Shown in pieces: positions 24,553 to 32,348 of a DNA stretch of 64,000 bases. The stretch's first letter is position 1. Each line of letters opens with the position of its first letter. The notes beneath the pieces were generated by a model. That model had not been told where the DNA came from. It ran no database searches and saw nothing but the letters and a program-made list of their open reading frames with translations. The position numbers were made by a program, and so were the translations under genes. Location: the IMG/VR virus record IMGVR_UViG_3300027857_000001, positions 62,001-126,000 of that record. One strand, given 5' to 3'. This DNA comes from a virus.

Positions 24553-25121
24553 TGCTCCGTAACCCGCAGTCCTGCCGCGGCGAATCCCTCCGCGCTGTCC
24601 GCCCGGAACCCGTCGTCAGGGTCCCGCCACTGCCCGCCGTCACGCGGCTGGACGTCCTGCCACCAGCGGGAGATCGCGTCGGCCAGGGCGTGATCCGCTG
24701 CCGGGCCCAGCGACCCGAGGTAATCCAGCAGGACGGACTCGTCAAAGCCGTGCTTGCGGCCGTAGCTGCTGCAGTCCCCGGCCGGCCCGGACCTGGCGAG
24801 GCGGAACGCGTCGTGACACTGGGCGAATACCATGCCGATCCCGGTGCTGACAGCCGGCTCGATGTCCGGAGAGTTCAGCACCTCCGCGACTGCGATCGCC
24901 TGCGGCAGGGAGAGCCGGATCCGGGCAAGCTCGGCGGCCAGGACTGCCCGCCACAGGCCGATCTCGGTCGCTGCCTGGGTGTTCTTCGACACGATCTGGG
25001 CGCGCGGCATGCGGCCCATCCGGGACGCGAGCCACCGGCCGGTCTCTGCGCTGGCGCGGAACTCGACCCGCACTGAGCCGGCGGCCGGGCGCCCGCGCTT
25101 GCGGTGCCCGACGGCGGTCAC
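24549..25121 (-). CDS. hypothetical protein upstream of the helicase
   Basis: 190 residues from GTG 25121, coupled at both ends by GTGA. N-terminal segment is basic and strand-like (GSVRVEFRASAETGRWLASR), similar in look to ribbon-helix-helix openings. The middle is helical and the C-terminus acidic. No family recognised. The tight coupling suggests a partner of the helicase. Confidence 0.6.
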   Translation of the reverse strand: MTAVGHRKRGRPAAGSVRVEFRASAETGRWLASRMGRMPRAQIVSKNTQAATEIGLWRAVLAAELARIRLSLPQAIAVAEVLNSPDIEPAVSTGIGMVFAQCHDAFRLARSGPAGDCSSYGRKHGFDESVLLDYLGSLGPAADHALADAISRWWQDVQPRDGGQWRDPDDGFRADSAEGFAAAGLRVTEQ

Positions 25122-25549
25122 AGGGAGGCCGCGGCGTGCTTGTAGGTGACGGTCTCCATGACCTCACCGGTAACCGGGTCGCTGCCCCACGTGTCGGTGA
25201 GCCGGACGAGGTCGCAGCAGCCGCAGGACTCGCGGATGAGGACGCCGCCGCCGCTGCCCCGGACGCTTTCCTCCTGCCAGTCGTGCGCTGCGTCAGCCGG
25301 AGTGCACGCGGGCTCGGCCGGCTGGAATGTGTGCGTCACGGTACGCCAGCCGGCCTGGTACTCGCCGCCGTCTTCGCCGGTCTCGACGCGGGTGACCTGG
25401 GCGCGGACACGGAACGTCCTGCCTGACTGCTCCTGGCCGTAGTCTCCGGTGCGGAGCAGTTCCAGGGCGTGCGCTTCGGCGGCAGCCTCGTTCGCGGCCT
25501 CGAACCGCTCGTCGTATCCGCTGTCCTCGCGGTAGATGTACGTGGCCAT
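25118..25549 (-). CDS. hypothetical protein with CGCC motif
   Basis: 143 residues. GAGGAG 8 nt upstream of ATG 25549 supports the start. Beta-rich throughout, ending in ESCGCCDLVRLTDTWGSDPV, a pattern reminiscent of a small metal-binding hairpin. Second gene of a four-gene minus operon that runs into the helicase. Confidence 0.6.
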   Translation of the reverse strand: MATYIYREDSGYDERFEAANEAAAEAHALELLRTGDYGQEQSGRTFRVRAQVTRVETGEDGGEYQAGWRTVTHTFQPAEPACTPADAAHDWQEESVRGSGGGVLIRESCGCCDLVRLTDTWGSDPVTGEVMETVTYKHAAASL

Positions 25550-25561
25550 GGGGCGTTCTCC

Positions 25562-25912
25562 TCAGAAGTCTCCGGCGTCGCAGGTGCCGGTCACGGTGAC
25601 GGCGGCGAGCGCGGCGGGGGTCATGAGCCGGTAGGTGACGTGCCGGCGGTTCACCGGGGTCTCGTCGTCGTAGACGATGACGTCGGCGCCGTAGCTGCCG
25701 CCGAAGTCGGAGGCGGCGGTGTTCTCGTCGCGGTCCCAGTCGCCAGGGGCATCGATGACGACGAGGCCGGTGAGGTCGATGTCCACGGTGTGCAGGTAGT
25801 GGGCCTGACAGGCGGCGAACGCGTAGTCGCGGGCCGCGTCGTCGTCCTCGGCGAGGCACAGGCCCTCGTGGAGAGCTGGTGTCTGGCTGCTGCTGCCGTG
25901 GTACATCCTCAT
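25562..25912 (-). CDS. small protein resembling an ADP-ribosyltransferase fold
   Basis: 116 residues from ATG 25912. Begins MRMYHGSSSQTPALHEGLCL, has DDAARDYAFA, then paired strands (TVDIDLTGLVVIDAPGDW; YGADVIVYDDETP) and a C-terminal TYRLMTPAALAAVTVTG. The H-G-S start, the [DE]D..A..YA helix and the strand order are like compact ART or RNA 2'-phosphotransferase-type domains used by phages and toxins. No alignment was made, so the assignment is weak. It has its own promoter with a dyad and probably makes a leaderless message. Confidence 0.55.
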   Translation of the reverse strand: MRMYHGSSSQTPALHEGLCLAEDDDAARDYAFAACQAHYLHTVDIDLTGLVVIDAPGDWDRDENTAASDFGGSYGADVIVYDDETPVNRRHVTYRLMTPAALAAVTVTGTCDAGDF

Positions 25913-25951
25913 AACCATTACTGTAGACCAAAACACAATATCTGTCTACAG
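25913..25951 (-). promoter_or_regulatory. sigma70-like promoter covered by an 8-bp dyad
   Basis: On the minus strand TAGACA and TACAGT are separated by 17 bp, with the second hexamer 7 nt before ATG 25912, giving an almost leaderless transcript. The arms of a perfect inverted repeat, CTGTAGAC (25921-25928) and GTCTACAG (25944-25951), overlap both hexamers. This is the layout of a repressor-blocked promoter. The stretch is markedly AT-rich for this genome. Confidence 0.65.
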
Positions 25952-26101
25952 AAATTCTGCCGCTAATTCTCCGGATTCTCCCTGGCGACCCGGCGGCTCA
26001 CCGGCCTGCCCGTCCATGTACAGCAGCCGCGCCGGTAGGATTGACATAGCGCACTCGCGCCCATCTGCCTGCCAGTCCCCCCTGATCGGTGCTGTCTCCC
26101 C

Positions 26102-26257
26102 GTGATCACCGCCGTACTGCTCATCGCCATGTCCGCCGCGATCCTGCTCATCGTCTTCATGCCGGAACTTGACTCGCCGCGCAACGACGAGCCCCGCCAG
26201 GAGGACCGGGAACCGCAGGATAGACGGGACCAGGCGGACGCGCAGCTCGCCGCCTGA
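26102..26257 (+). CDS. 51-residue single-pass membrane protein
   Basis: GTG 26102 to TGA 26257. The first 20 residues (MITAVLLIAMSAAILLIVFM) are one hydrophobic helix. The rest is very hydrophilic (EDREPQDRRDQADAQ). No ribosome site is obvious. The hydrophobic-then-charged layout and lack of stops make it likely real, but no homologue is known to me. Confidence 0.45.
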   Translation: MITAVLLIAMSAAILLIVFMPELDSPRNDEPRQEDREPQDRRDQADAQLAA

Positions 26258-26325
26258 CACGCCCGGAACCGTCCCGGCCGTCGGCGGCCTTTGCGTCTCC
26301 TGTCCCGGCAGGTCATCATGGGCGC

Positions 26326-27459
26326 ATGCCGCGCTTGCGTTCAGGGTCCCTTCCGCGCCGGCCCGCAGCTGACGGGGGCGAGCAGCAGGAGTGCGGCCGC
26401 GGCGACTGGTGCTCGTCCAGGACCCGGGACCAGGACGGCGTGTGGCGCCCCGCTCTCACCTGGCAGGCGTTCTGCTCGTCCGACACCGGCGTCATCAGGC
26501 AGCAGGCCACGCAGATCCCGGCGCTGATCGGGCTGCTCGCCGACCCGCGTACCCGCGTGCTGGCCCGCCCTGGCCGTCCCGGGCGCCGGGTACCGCCCGG
26601 GCCGAGGGTGAACGCCGCCGTCGCGGCCGACGCGCTGCAGCGCGAGGCGGCGGCACTGCTCGGCGGCTGGGCGGCCCGGGTCCGTGCCGTCCCGGGCCTC
26701 GGCATCACCGAACCTGGCAGCATGCCGGGGACGGCGGAGCGGCTCGCTGCCGACTGCCGGGACCTGGCGCTGTACACGGTGCCGCTGCTGGCGCTGCAGC
26801 CAGGCTGGACGACCCGCACCTACAGCCTGCCCGCCGGCCGGGACGGCGGGGTCGTCCGCTCCCGCGGCACCTGCCGCCTGTGCGGGCGGGCAGTCACCCG
26901 CAGTCCCGTCTCAGGCTGGTGGTGGGCACTGGACGGTGCCGCGGCGTTCTGCGACCACGACCCGGGCCGGATCCCGGGTGCCGTGACGCCGGGCCCGGTA
27001 CCGGACGACCTCGCCGCGCAGATCGGCGATGACGAGATCACCGTGTGCGGCGACGGGTGGGTCAGGGTCATGACCCGGCGGGACGGCCGGTCAGCCGGGC
27101 TGGAGATCCTCGAGCTGCATTACCGCGGCCGCCGGCTCGCCGGCTGCGTCCCCGCGCCGAGGGTCCGGCTCGACGGGGTCCCGTGCCGCCGCCAGGACTG
27201 CGACCAGATGGCACTGGAGCTCGCCGAGCCTCCCTCTGACCCGTCGCTGCCCGCGATGCACTCACGGTGCGCCGCGTGCCGTGACGAGATGACACGGGAA
27301 GAGTACGACGAGTGGGCTGCCCGGTATGCCCGGTGGGCGCAGTCCGCGGGGACGTTCCCGTGCAGCAGGTGCCGGCTGGGACGCTGCGGCGAGTGCCGGT
27401 GGGACGCGTGCCAGTGCCGCGCGGGAGGGCACGCCGGCCACGCCGGCGAGGCTGCCTGA
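26326..27459 (+). CDS. Cys-rich hypothetical protein (actinophage-type)
   Basis: 377 residues. N-terminal WCSSRTRDQDGVWRPALTWQ is a phrase I associate with actinophage replication-region proteins. The middle has CRLCGRAV and CDHD; the C-terminus has CAAC, CSRCRLGRCGECRW and CQC, so at least two zinc sites. Located just upstream of a MerR-like gene. Function unknown. Confidence 0.65.
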   Translation: MPRLRSGSLPRRPAADGGEQQECGRGDWCSSRTRDQDGVWRPALTWQAFCSSDTGVIRQQATQIPALIGLLADPRTRVLARPGRPGRRVPPGPRVNAAVAADALQREAAALLGGWAARVRAVPGLGITEPGSMPGTAERLAADCRDLALYTVPLLALQPGWTTRTYSLPAGRDGGVVRSRGTCRLCGRAVTRSPVSGWWWALDGAAAFCDHDPGRIPGAVTPGPVPDDLAAQIGDDEITVCGDGWVRVMTRRDGRSAGLEILELHYRGRRLAGCVPAPRVRLDGVPCRRQDCDQMALELAEPPSDPSLPAMHSRCAACRDEMTREEYDEWAARYARWAQSAGTFPCSRCRLGRCGECRWDACQCRAGGHAGHAGEAA

Positions 27460-27564
27460 ACCGGTTGCGGCACCCCAGACCACCCCGGTATCATTAGCTG
27501 CACCAGCCATTACCATGCCCCGGGAGCGCCACCCGTCCCGGGGTATCACTGTCTGCAGGGGCAG

Positions 27565-27834
27565 GTGAGCAGCATGCTCCCCGCCCGCGGCGACGGCTAC
27601 CTGACGACCCCCGAGGCGGCGAGGCTCGCCGGCGTGGAGCCGGTGACGATCCGGAAATGGCGCCGGATGGGCTACCTCGCCGTGCAGGGTCTCGACGAGC
27701 GCGGCTACCCGCTCCACACCGCCGAGGCGGTGGCCGCGGCGGAGAAGCATGTCCGGGACCGGGGCATCATGTGGTCGGGGGTGGACCCCCGGGCGGTACG
27801 CAAGAGCACCCGCCGCCTGAGCGGCGCCGCCTGA
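27565..27834 (+). CDS. MerR-like helix-turn-helix protein
   Basis: 89 residues from GTG 27565 (or ATG 27574). YLTTPEAARLAGVEPVTIRK, then WRRMGYLAVQG and RGYPLHTAEAVAAAEKHVRD, form a single winged HTH like MerR/excisionase proteins, followed by a basic tail. It could be an excisionase-type DNA-bending factor or a regulator of the neighbouring replication gene. Confidence 0.75.
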   Translation: MSSMLPARGDGYLTTPEAARLAGVEPVTIRKWRRMGYLAVQGLDERGYPLHTAEAVAAAEKHVRDRGIMWSGVDPRAVRKSTRRLSGAA

Positions 27835-27865
27835 GCGGCACCGTCCCCCGTCCTTCGTGCCCCGT

Positions 27866-29497
27866 TCACTCGCCGCGCATCTGCGCGGCGAAACCCGCGA
27901 ACCGGTCCCTCACGGTCTCATCCCGCGACGGCGCGCCCGCGAGTTCCCGGCATGCGGCACGGGCACGTTCCGGCCAGTCCCCGCCCGCCGCGTCCGCGAC
28001 GGCCAGCAGAGGCCGCCAGATCTGCGCGGGACGCCCGTGGATCCCCGCCGGCACCTCCGGGACGGCTTTCGCGACCTGCCCGGCGACCTGCCCCGCCCAG
28101 ACCGCCATCCACCTGCGGATCTCTCCCGCCTTGCTCTCCGCGTACTCGTCCAGGTCGCGCGGCAGGTCATCCGCCGGCGCCGGCTCCATCCGTATCCGGA
28201 TTCCCCGCGACAAGGTTGCCTTCATCTGCTCCCCGGCGTTCTTCTCAAGCATGTCCAGCCCGGCGACCGCCATCGCGCCGAACACGCCGGTCCGCGTCGC
28301 CTTGCTCCCCGTCCCGTTGAGGACCGTGCCCGCGCGGGTGTACCCGCCGTTGATGACGGCCCGCACGGCACTCTTCCGTGCCCCGGCCCCGAACAGGATG
28401 TCAGCCTCGTCGATGAACACCGTCGCGTGCTCCTGGCTGACCGTCGCGACGAGGCCCGCGAACGACGGCTCCAGGTCCAGCCCGTAGTATGCCGGGGACA
28501 GCAGCCCGGTCGCCTCCAGCACCTGCGACTTCCCCGACCCGCCCGCCCGGGACAGCACGAACAGCCGCGGTGACGCCCGGGTCACCAGCACCCCGCCCGG
28601 GTCCCGCATCCACGCGTGGCCCAGCCACAGCGTCACCGTGTCGTACGCGGCAGCGGACGGCAGGCGCGTGTACGACCCGTACCAGCAGTCGCGGACCAGG
28701 CCGAGCAGCTGGTCACCCGGCACCCGCGCCGCCTCCGGGCACACCGCGCCGGAACCGCCCGGCGCTACCACCGTCCCGGTGATCGCCCCGCCGTCCCCCC
28801 GGGCCGCCACCACAGCACGGGCCACGTCTATCCGGCGCCGCGCCTCCTCCCGGTACGGATCCAGGCCTGCGGCTCCGGCTCCTCGCTGAACAGGTCCATC
28901 TGCCCGCCGTCCGCCTGCGGCACCGCCGGAACCTCCCGGGCCGGCAGCACCTCGCTCACAGGGAACAGCCCCGGCGGCAGCCCCCGGTACTTCCTCGGCA
29001 GCAAGCCCTCGTCGAAGTCCTCCGGCCTCATGTCCAGCCACGACAGCCCCTCCCTCCCCTCCCTGCCCATCCGGCACCTCCTCGCATTCGCGGGCGGTCA
29101 CCGCGGCACGCCCGTCCCGTGCGGCAGCACGCTCATCTCTCGCCGACGCAGCCAGTTCCTCCTGGTACCGCGTGATGGTCAGTCTCGGATGCACCGCCCA
29201 CCAGTCCAGCAGCTCCGGCGACGCATACAGCCGGGCCCTCCGCTCCGGCCCCGACCACAGCCCCTGCGGATCCACCCCCGCCTCGGTCCCGGCCCGGGAC
29301 AGCAGCACCCCCCGGCACTCCGCCTCCGCCGCCAGGTACTGCGCATGCGCGGCAAGCCGCCACCCCTCCGCCACTGACTCACGCACCCGCCCTGCAGCCT
29401 CCAGGCGGTCCAGCCGGTCACACTCCGCCACGACGGCGTCATACACCGCTTTCAGCCCGGCCATATCCAGGCCCCGCAGCTCATCCACGACAGTCAC
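27866..29497 (-). CDS. P-loop ATPase with DUF3631-type C-terminal domain (replication-like)
   Basis: 543-residue open frame. From about residue 225 to the end it follows the DUF3631 pattern: Walker A SRAGGSGKSQ, Walker B ATVFIDEADILFG, GVFGAMAVAGLDMLE, then HGRPAQIWRPLLAVADAAGG near the C-terminus. DUF3631 proteins act in plasmid or phage replication as primase-associated helicase-like ATPases. The first 140 residues are a separate helical region. Residues about 140-225 are low-complexity and coincide with a nested gene-like frame (28828-29070), so the real products may be two proteins, with the ATPase starting near GTG 28825. Confidence 0.7.
   Translation of the reverse strand: MTVVDELRGLDMAGLKAVYDAVVAECDRLDRLEAAGRVRESVAEGWRLAAHAQYLAAEAECRGVLLSRAGTEAGVDPQGLWSGPERRARLYASPELLDWWAVHPRLTITRYQEELAASARDERAAARDGRAAVTARECEEVPDGQGGEGGAVVAGHEAGGLRRGLAAEEVPGAAAGAVPCERGAAGPGGSGGAAGGRRADGPVQRGAGAAGLDPYREEARRRIDVARAVVAARGDGGAITGTVVAPGGSGAVCPEAARVPGDQLLGLVRDCWYGSYTRLPSAAAYDTVTLWLGHAWMRDPGGVLVTRASPRLFVLSRAGGSGKSQVLEATGLLSPAYYGLDLEPSFAGLVATVSQEHATVFIDEADILFGAGARKSAVRAVINGGYTRAGTVLNGTGSKATRTGVFGAMAVAGLDMLEKNAGEQMKATLSRGIRIRMEPAPADDLPRDLDEYAESKAGEIRRWMAVWAGQVAGQVAKAVPEVPAGIHGRPAQIWRPLLAVADAAGGDWPERARAACRELAGAPSRDETVRDRFAGFAAQMRGE
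28828..29070 (-). CDS. nested small ORF inside the ATPase frame
   Basis: 80 residues in a different frame from the ATPase ORF. It has a near-perfect ribosome site (GAGGAGG, 6 nt before ATG 29070) and a composition that looks coded (LSWLDMRPEDFDEGLLPRKY; GGQMDLFSEEPEPQAW). The overlapping long frame is Gly/Ala-rich here, as expected of a shadow frame. Either this is the true gene and the long ORF is two genes, or both frames are used. Confidence 0.5.
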   Translation of the reverse strand: MGREGREGLSWLDMRPEDFDEGLLPRKYRGLPPGLFPVSEVLPAREVPAVPQADGGQMDLFSEEPEPQAWIRTGRRRGAG

Positions 29498-29603
29498 AGC
29501 AGCACCTCCACAGGAGCACGGTCAGGCCCGTGCCGCCAGCGGCGCAGGCAACACGGAACAGCAGGTCACACCCTCAAGCACACTTGAACAGGGGGCACCG
29601 GAA

Positions 29604-30245
29604 ATGACCACCCCCGCCGCCGGCAGCCCCGCCCGGGCCGGCAACACCCCGCCCCGCAACGGCCACGGCCGCTACATCCGCGCCATCCAGACCATCGACC
29701 GGGACCGCCGCGCCGCCGAACTCGTCACCCAGGGCTGGACATACGAGCAGGCCGCGAAAGAACTCGGCTACAGCGACCGCGGCGACACCTGGCGTGCCGT
29801 CCAGAAAATCCGCCAGGAAGCCGCACGACTCGACGGCACCAGCGAGGAAATCCGCCGCCAGCAGCTCGCCGAGCTCACCGAACTCCGCCGCCGCATCTGG
29901 GACCAGCTCAACAACCCCCTCCCCGCCATCGACCGCCTCGGCCGCATCGTCCTCGACGGCAACGGCAACCCCGTCCCCGACGCCCAGGCCCTCACCGCAG
30001 CCGGAACCCTCCTCGTCCGCGTGAACGAGCGCATAGCCCGCATCCGCGGCACCGACGCCCCCCGCCGCGCCATCACCCTCACCGGACACACCGGACCCGA
30101 GGAAATCAGGGCATTCATCGCCAGCGCCAACCCCCAGGACCTCGCCGCAGCCATCGAGATGGTCCGCCGCGAAACCGAAGAAGCCGAACGCACAGCAGCC
30201 ACCCACGACAACCCGAAAGCCATCACCGCCACCGTCGAACCGTAA
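29604..30245 (+). CDS. TerS-like DNA-binding protein (possible small terminase)
   Basis: 213 residues from ATG 29604. An HTH near 35-75 (LVTQGWTYEQAAKELGYSDR; DTWRAVQKIRQEA) is followed by helices with LAELTELRRRIWDQLNNPLP and a C-terminal acidic tail. Actinophage small terminase subunits share this HTH-plus-helices layout, often ending near RGTDAP. It lies 8 kb from the large terminase, so a role in replication control is also possible. Confidence 0.55.
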   Translation: MTTPAAGSPARAGNTPPRNGHGRYIRAIQTIDRDRRAAELVTQGWTYEQAAKELGYSDRGDTWRAVQKIRQEAARLDGTSEEIRRQQLAELTELRRRIWDQLNNPLPAIDRLGRIVLDGNGNPVPDAQALTAAGTLLVRVNERIARIRGTDAPRRAITLTGHTGPEEIRAFIASANPQDLAAAIEMVRRETEEAERTAATHDNPKAITATVEP

Positions 30246-30593
30246 CCGCAGCCCAGCGGTTACCCCGGCAGCGAGTCACTCCGCGCACGGCGATGCACCC
30301 GGCCAGCCAGCAAGCCGCACACTAGCCCCGCAGCTCACAGCCATGTCCCGCCTGGCCGCCGGCCCGACGACCCCGGCAGAACACAACCCCGTGACCCTCC
30401 AGACCCCCCGTAAACCCTCCATCCGGCGATCCCGCTCACCAGCCTGCGCCCGCGGACCTCACGAGACGCGGACCACCGGAACCCTGACGCCGGACCACCG
30501 GAACCCTTGGGACAACGGCTGGCCGCGACAACTGGCTTCGCGGGTGATCAGCGGGCAGACGGCAGGTAAACCAGCAGGTCAGCGACCTCAGCC
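30246..30593. other. 348-bp gap with a 17-bp direct repeat
   Basis: No convincing gene on either strand. CGGACCACCGGAACCCT occurs at 30469-30485; a copy differing only in its final base or two starts at 30491, giving a 22-bp repeat unit. This lies between a plus-strand gene and the end of a minus-strand operon, so terminators or a replication or binding site are possible. Confidence 0.5.
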
Positions 30594-30779
30594 TTACCGG
30601 TCCCCGGCGTCCGCGGTGTCCCGGCGTGCCCGCAGCCTTGCCTCACCGGACGCGGCGAGCACCCGGCCGATTGCGTCGATCTGGTCCTGTGCGGTGTCCC
30701 TGACTTCGCGGAGCCGTTCCAGCTCGGCGTAGAGGCGTGCTACCTCCGGCTCGCCGAGGATGACGGTGGCGTCGCTCAT
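30594..30779 (-). CDS. small coiled-coil protein
   Basis: 61 residues from ATG 30779 (ATGA overlap with the RHH gene). Almost entirely helix with heptad spacing (VARLYAELERLREVRDTAQD). Probably a partner co-transcribed with the RHH regulator, which resembles the two-gene layout of small regulatory or partition cassettes. No family recognised. Confidence 0.6.
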   Translation of the reverse strand: MSDATVILGEPEVARLYAELERLREVRDTAQDQIDAIGRVLAASGEARLRARRDTADAGDR

Positions 30780-31093
30780 TTCTTGCCTCCTGTTTCCGGG
30801 TGGCATACGCCGCATTTGCAGCCGGCCCGGTGGGCGGCGGTGACTGGCGCGGGGGTCCTGGCGGCTGGCTGTGGTGGTGATACAGGCTCAGCCGGGCCCG
30901 CGCTGGTGGTTATACGGGTGGTTATACCGGTGGTTATACGCGGGGCGTCCATGGCGAGCTTCTCCTCGATGGCGCTGACGACGTAGGCGGTCACGGTCAC
31001 GTTCCGCTCGCCGGCGGCGGCCTTCAGGGATGCCATGAGGTCAGCCGGGATGCGGAATGCTGTCTGCGTGGTCTTGTGGATTCCGCTGGGCAT
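30776..31093 (-). CDS. ribbon-helix-helix DNA-binding protein with operator repeats in its own gene
   Basis: 105 residues. RHH domain at about 8-50: KTTQTAFRIPADLMASLKAA followed by VTVTAYVVSAIEEKL. A linker follows with the amino-acid repeat ITT-G-ITT-R-ITT (residues 53-63), encoded by three exact GTATAACCAC boxes at 12-bp steps. The C-terminus has CKCGVCH. RHH proteins dimerise and insert a beta ribbon into repeated DNA sites, as repressors, antitoxins or centromere binders. Four more copies of the box lie upstream of the gene, so it is probably autoregulated. Confidence 0.75.
   Translation of the reverse strand: MPSGIHKTTQTAFRIPADLMASLKAAAGERNVTVTAYVVSAIEEKLAMDAPRITTGITTRITTSAGPAEPVSPPQPAARTPAPVTAAHRAGCKCGVCHPETGGKK
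30906..30939 (+). repeat. three GTGGTTATAC boxes at 12-bp spacing inside the RHH gene
   Basis: Exact copies at 30906-30915, 30918-30927 and 30930-30939. The 12-bp period keeps the reading frame and encodes the ITTx repeat of the RHH protein. Confidence 0.85.
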
Positions 31094-31217
31094 CGTCAGC
31101 GCCTGTTTCCGGACTTGCTCATCGCCGCCATTCCTCGTGTGGATGCCAGGGCAGTTCCTCTAGGCCCGCTGCGCTTGCGGCGGCTCCGTCCGGATGCCGC
31201 CTTGCCGTGCTCTTTCT

Positions 31218-31280
31218 GTATAACCACGCTAGAGCGGTGGTTATACGGTGTCAACCGGTGGTTATACAGGGTGGTTATAC
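31218..31280 (+). promoter_or_regulatory. four GTGGTTATAC boxes upstream of the RHH gene
   Basis: One inverted copy (31218-31227) and three direct copies (31237-31246, 31258-31267, 31271-31280). The first two form a perfect 10-bp inverted repeat with a 9-bp spacer. The last overlaps the stop of a frameshifted small gene. Likely binding sites of the RHH protein. Confidence 0.75.
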
Positions 31281-31413
31281 GGAGTCAGGCCCGGGTCTCT
31301 GCCCGGGCGGGGGCGCGGGTACCTGCTCCTCATCTGCCTCCTGGCGTGACTGCCGGCAGTCCCAGCACGGGCACCCGCGCTCGTGCGGCCAACTCAGGAT
31401 AGAAATCGGTCAC
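31275..31413 (-). pseudogene. frameshifted small CxCWDC protein gene
   Basis: GTG 31413 has GGAAGGAG 8 nt upstream and opens VTDFYPELAARARV, but this frame ends early at 31330. Dropping one G from the run at 31374-31376 would join it to a frame reading CPCWDCRQSRQEADEEQVPA and ending at 31275, giving a plausible 45-residue zinc-knuckle protein. So the gene appears broken by a one-base insertion. A base-calling or assembly error is the alternative. Confidence 0.45.
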
Positions 31414-31589
31414 CGCTCCACTCCTTCCTGGTCGCACAGCACCTCCAGCTCCTCGGTGCTGAGATCGTCGAGCCCGCACGTGACCGCCAGCCGTTCTGCT
31501 GCCTCCTCGTGGCCGGCGCTCACCTCGGCGAGTATGGCCGATGCGCAGACGGCGTCGTCAGCGGTGAGGATCCGGGTCACGGCGATCAT
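31410..31589 (-). CDS. small acidic protein
   Basis: About 59 residues from ATG 31589 (or GTG 31580) to a stop at 31410. Helical and acidic (CASAILAEVSAGHEEAAERL; CGLDDLSTEELEVLCDQ). Overlaps the upstream gene by 23-32 nt and the next start by GTGA. No family recognised. Confidence 0.5.
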   Translation of the reverse strand: MIAVTRILTADDAVCASAILAEVSAGHEEAAERLAVTCGLDDLSTEELEVLCDQEGVER

Positions 31590-31815
31590 CGGCCCGGGAG
31601 ATGTCGTACTGGCCGTCCGGGTCGAGGGTGATCGCCCAGGCGGCCCGGTACATGCCGCCAGGGCCGTCCGAGTACGCGACCCTGGCGGGGCCGTCCCACA
31701 GCGGGGCGTTAACGCCCTTGTAGGGCTCTATCCGGGTGATGCGGTGCGGGACGCCGAGGAACCACAGGTCGTCTCCGGCCCGGACATCCTGGCCGCGGGT
31801 CCGCCGGATCGCCAT
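31558..31815 (-). CDS. hypothetical protein
   Basis: 85 residues from ATG 31815 (TGATG overlap). Beta-rich small domain (DVRAGDDLWFLGVPHRITRI; GGMYRAAWAITLDPDGQYDI) that looks like an SH3-like barrel. No family assigned. Confidence 0.6.
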   Translation of the reverse strand: MAIRRTRGQDVRAGDDLWFLGVPHRITRIEPYKGVNAPLWDGPARVAYSDGPGGMYRAAWAITLDPDGQYDISRADDRRDPDPHR

Positions 31816-32057
31816 CAGCCCTCCCACGGCGTAAAGACGCTCAGGCTCACGGTCCCGCCAGGCGCCAGCTTGCCCTCGGCGTCGTACAGGCCGCCGTCCG
31901 GGTGCCGGTCCCGCTTCGAGTGCCCCAGCCCGGTGATCCGGCCCGGGACCTGGTCCCCGGCTGCGAGGCCGCAGGCGTTCGGGTATACCGGCTCGACGGC
32001 TACCCGCCAGTCCTGCGGCTCGTCCTTCAGTGCCTCGATCAGTTCGGCCACAGTCAT
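31815..32057 (-). CDS. hypothetical protein
   Basis: 80 residues. N-terminal MTVAELIEALKDEPQDWRVA is a recurrent opening of small phage proteins of unknown function. The rest is beta-rich. Preceded by GAGGAGG-like sequence and coupled to the next gene by one base. Confidence 0.65.
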   Translation of the reverse strand: MTVAELIEALKDEPQDWRVAVEPVYPNACGLAAGDQVPGRITGLGHSKRDRHPDGGLYDAEGKLAPGGTVSLSVFTPWEG

Positions 32058-32122
32058 GTCAAGTCCTCCTCGTTCCCAGCAGGGTCATCATGCTCGTCCG
32101 GTGCGGCCCACATGGCCATCAC
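32054..32122 (-). CDS. 22-residue micro-ORF
   Basis: GTG 32122 with GGAGG 9 nt upstream, ending at 32054 inside the ATG of the next gene (ATGA). Acidic (MMAMWAAPDEHDDPAG). It may only serve to couple translation. Confidence 0.3.
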   Translation of the reverse strand: MMAMWAAPDEHDDPAGNEEDLT

Positions 32123-32123
32123 G

Positions 32124-32348
32124 TCAGCGCACCTCCAGCCGGATCGCATCGCCCAGCCCGGCCAGCAGGTTCGGTACGGTGCGGGTGCCGGCACCGCGCC
32201 TGTAAGTGTTCTGGTTGATCCAGACCAGCGCGCCGATGCGCTCCATCGACTCAAGGTCCGGGATGTCCGTCTTGTGACTGCGGACCTTATACGTCGTGCC
32301 GTCGTAAGTGACGGCCGGCTTCGGTGTGCCCTTGAGTGTCACCGTCAC
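32124..32348 (-). CDS. hypothetical protein
   Basis: 74 residues from GTG 32348 (GTGA overlap). Strand-rich first half (VTVTLKGTPKPAVTYDGTTY) and a helical second half. No family recognised. Confidence 0.6.
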   Translation of the reverse strand: MTVTLKGTPKPAVTYDGTTYKVRSHKTDIPDLESMERIGALVWINQNTYRRGAGTRTVPNLLAGLGDAIRLEVR

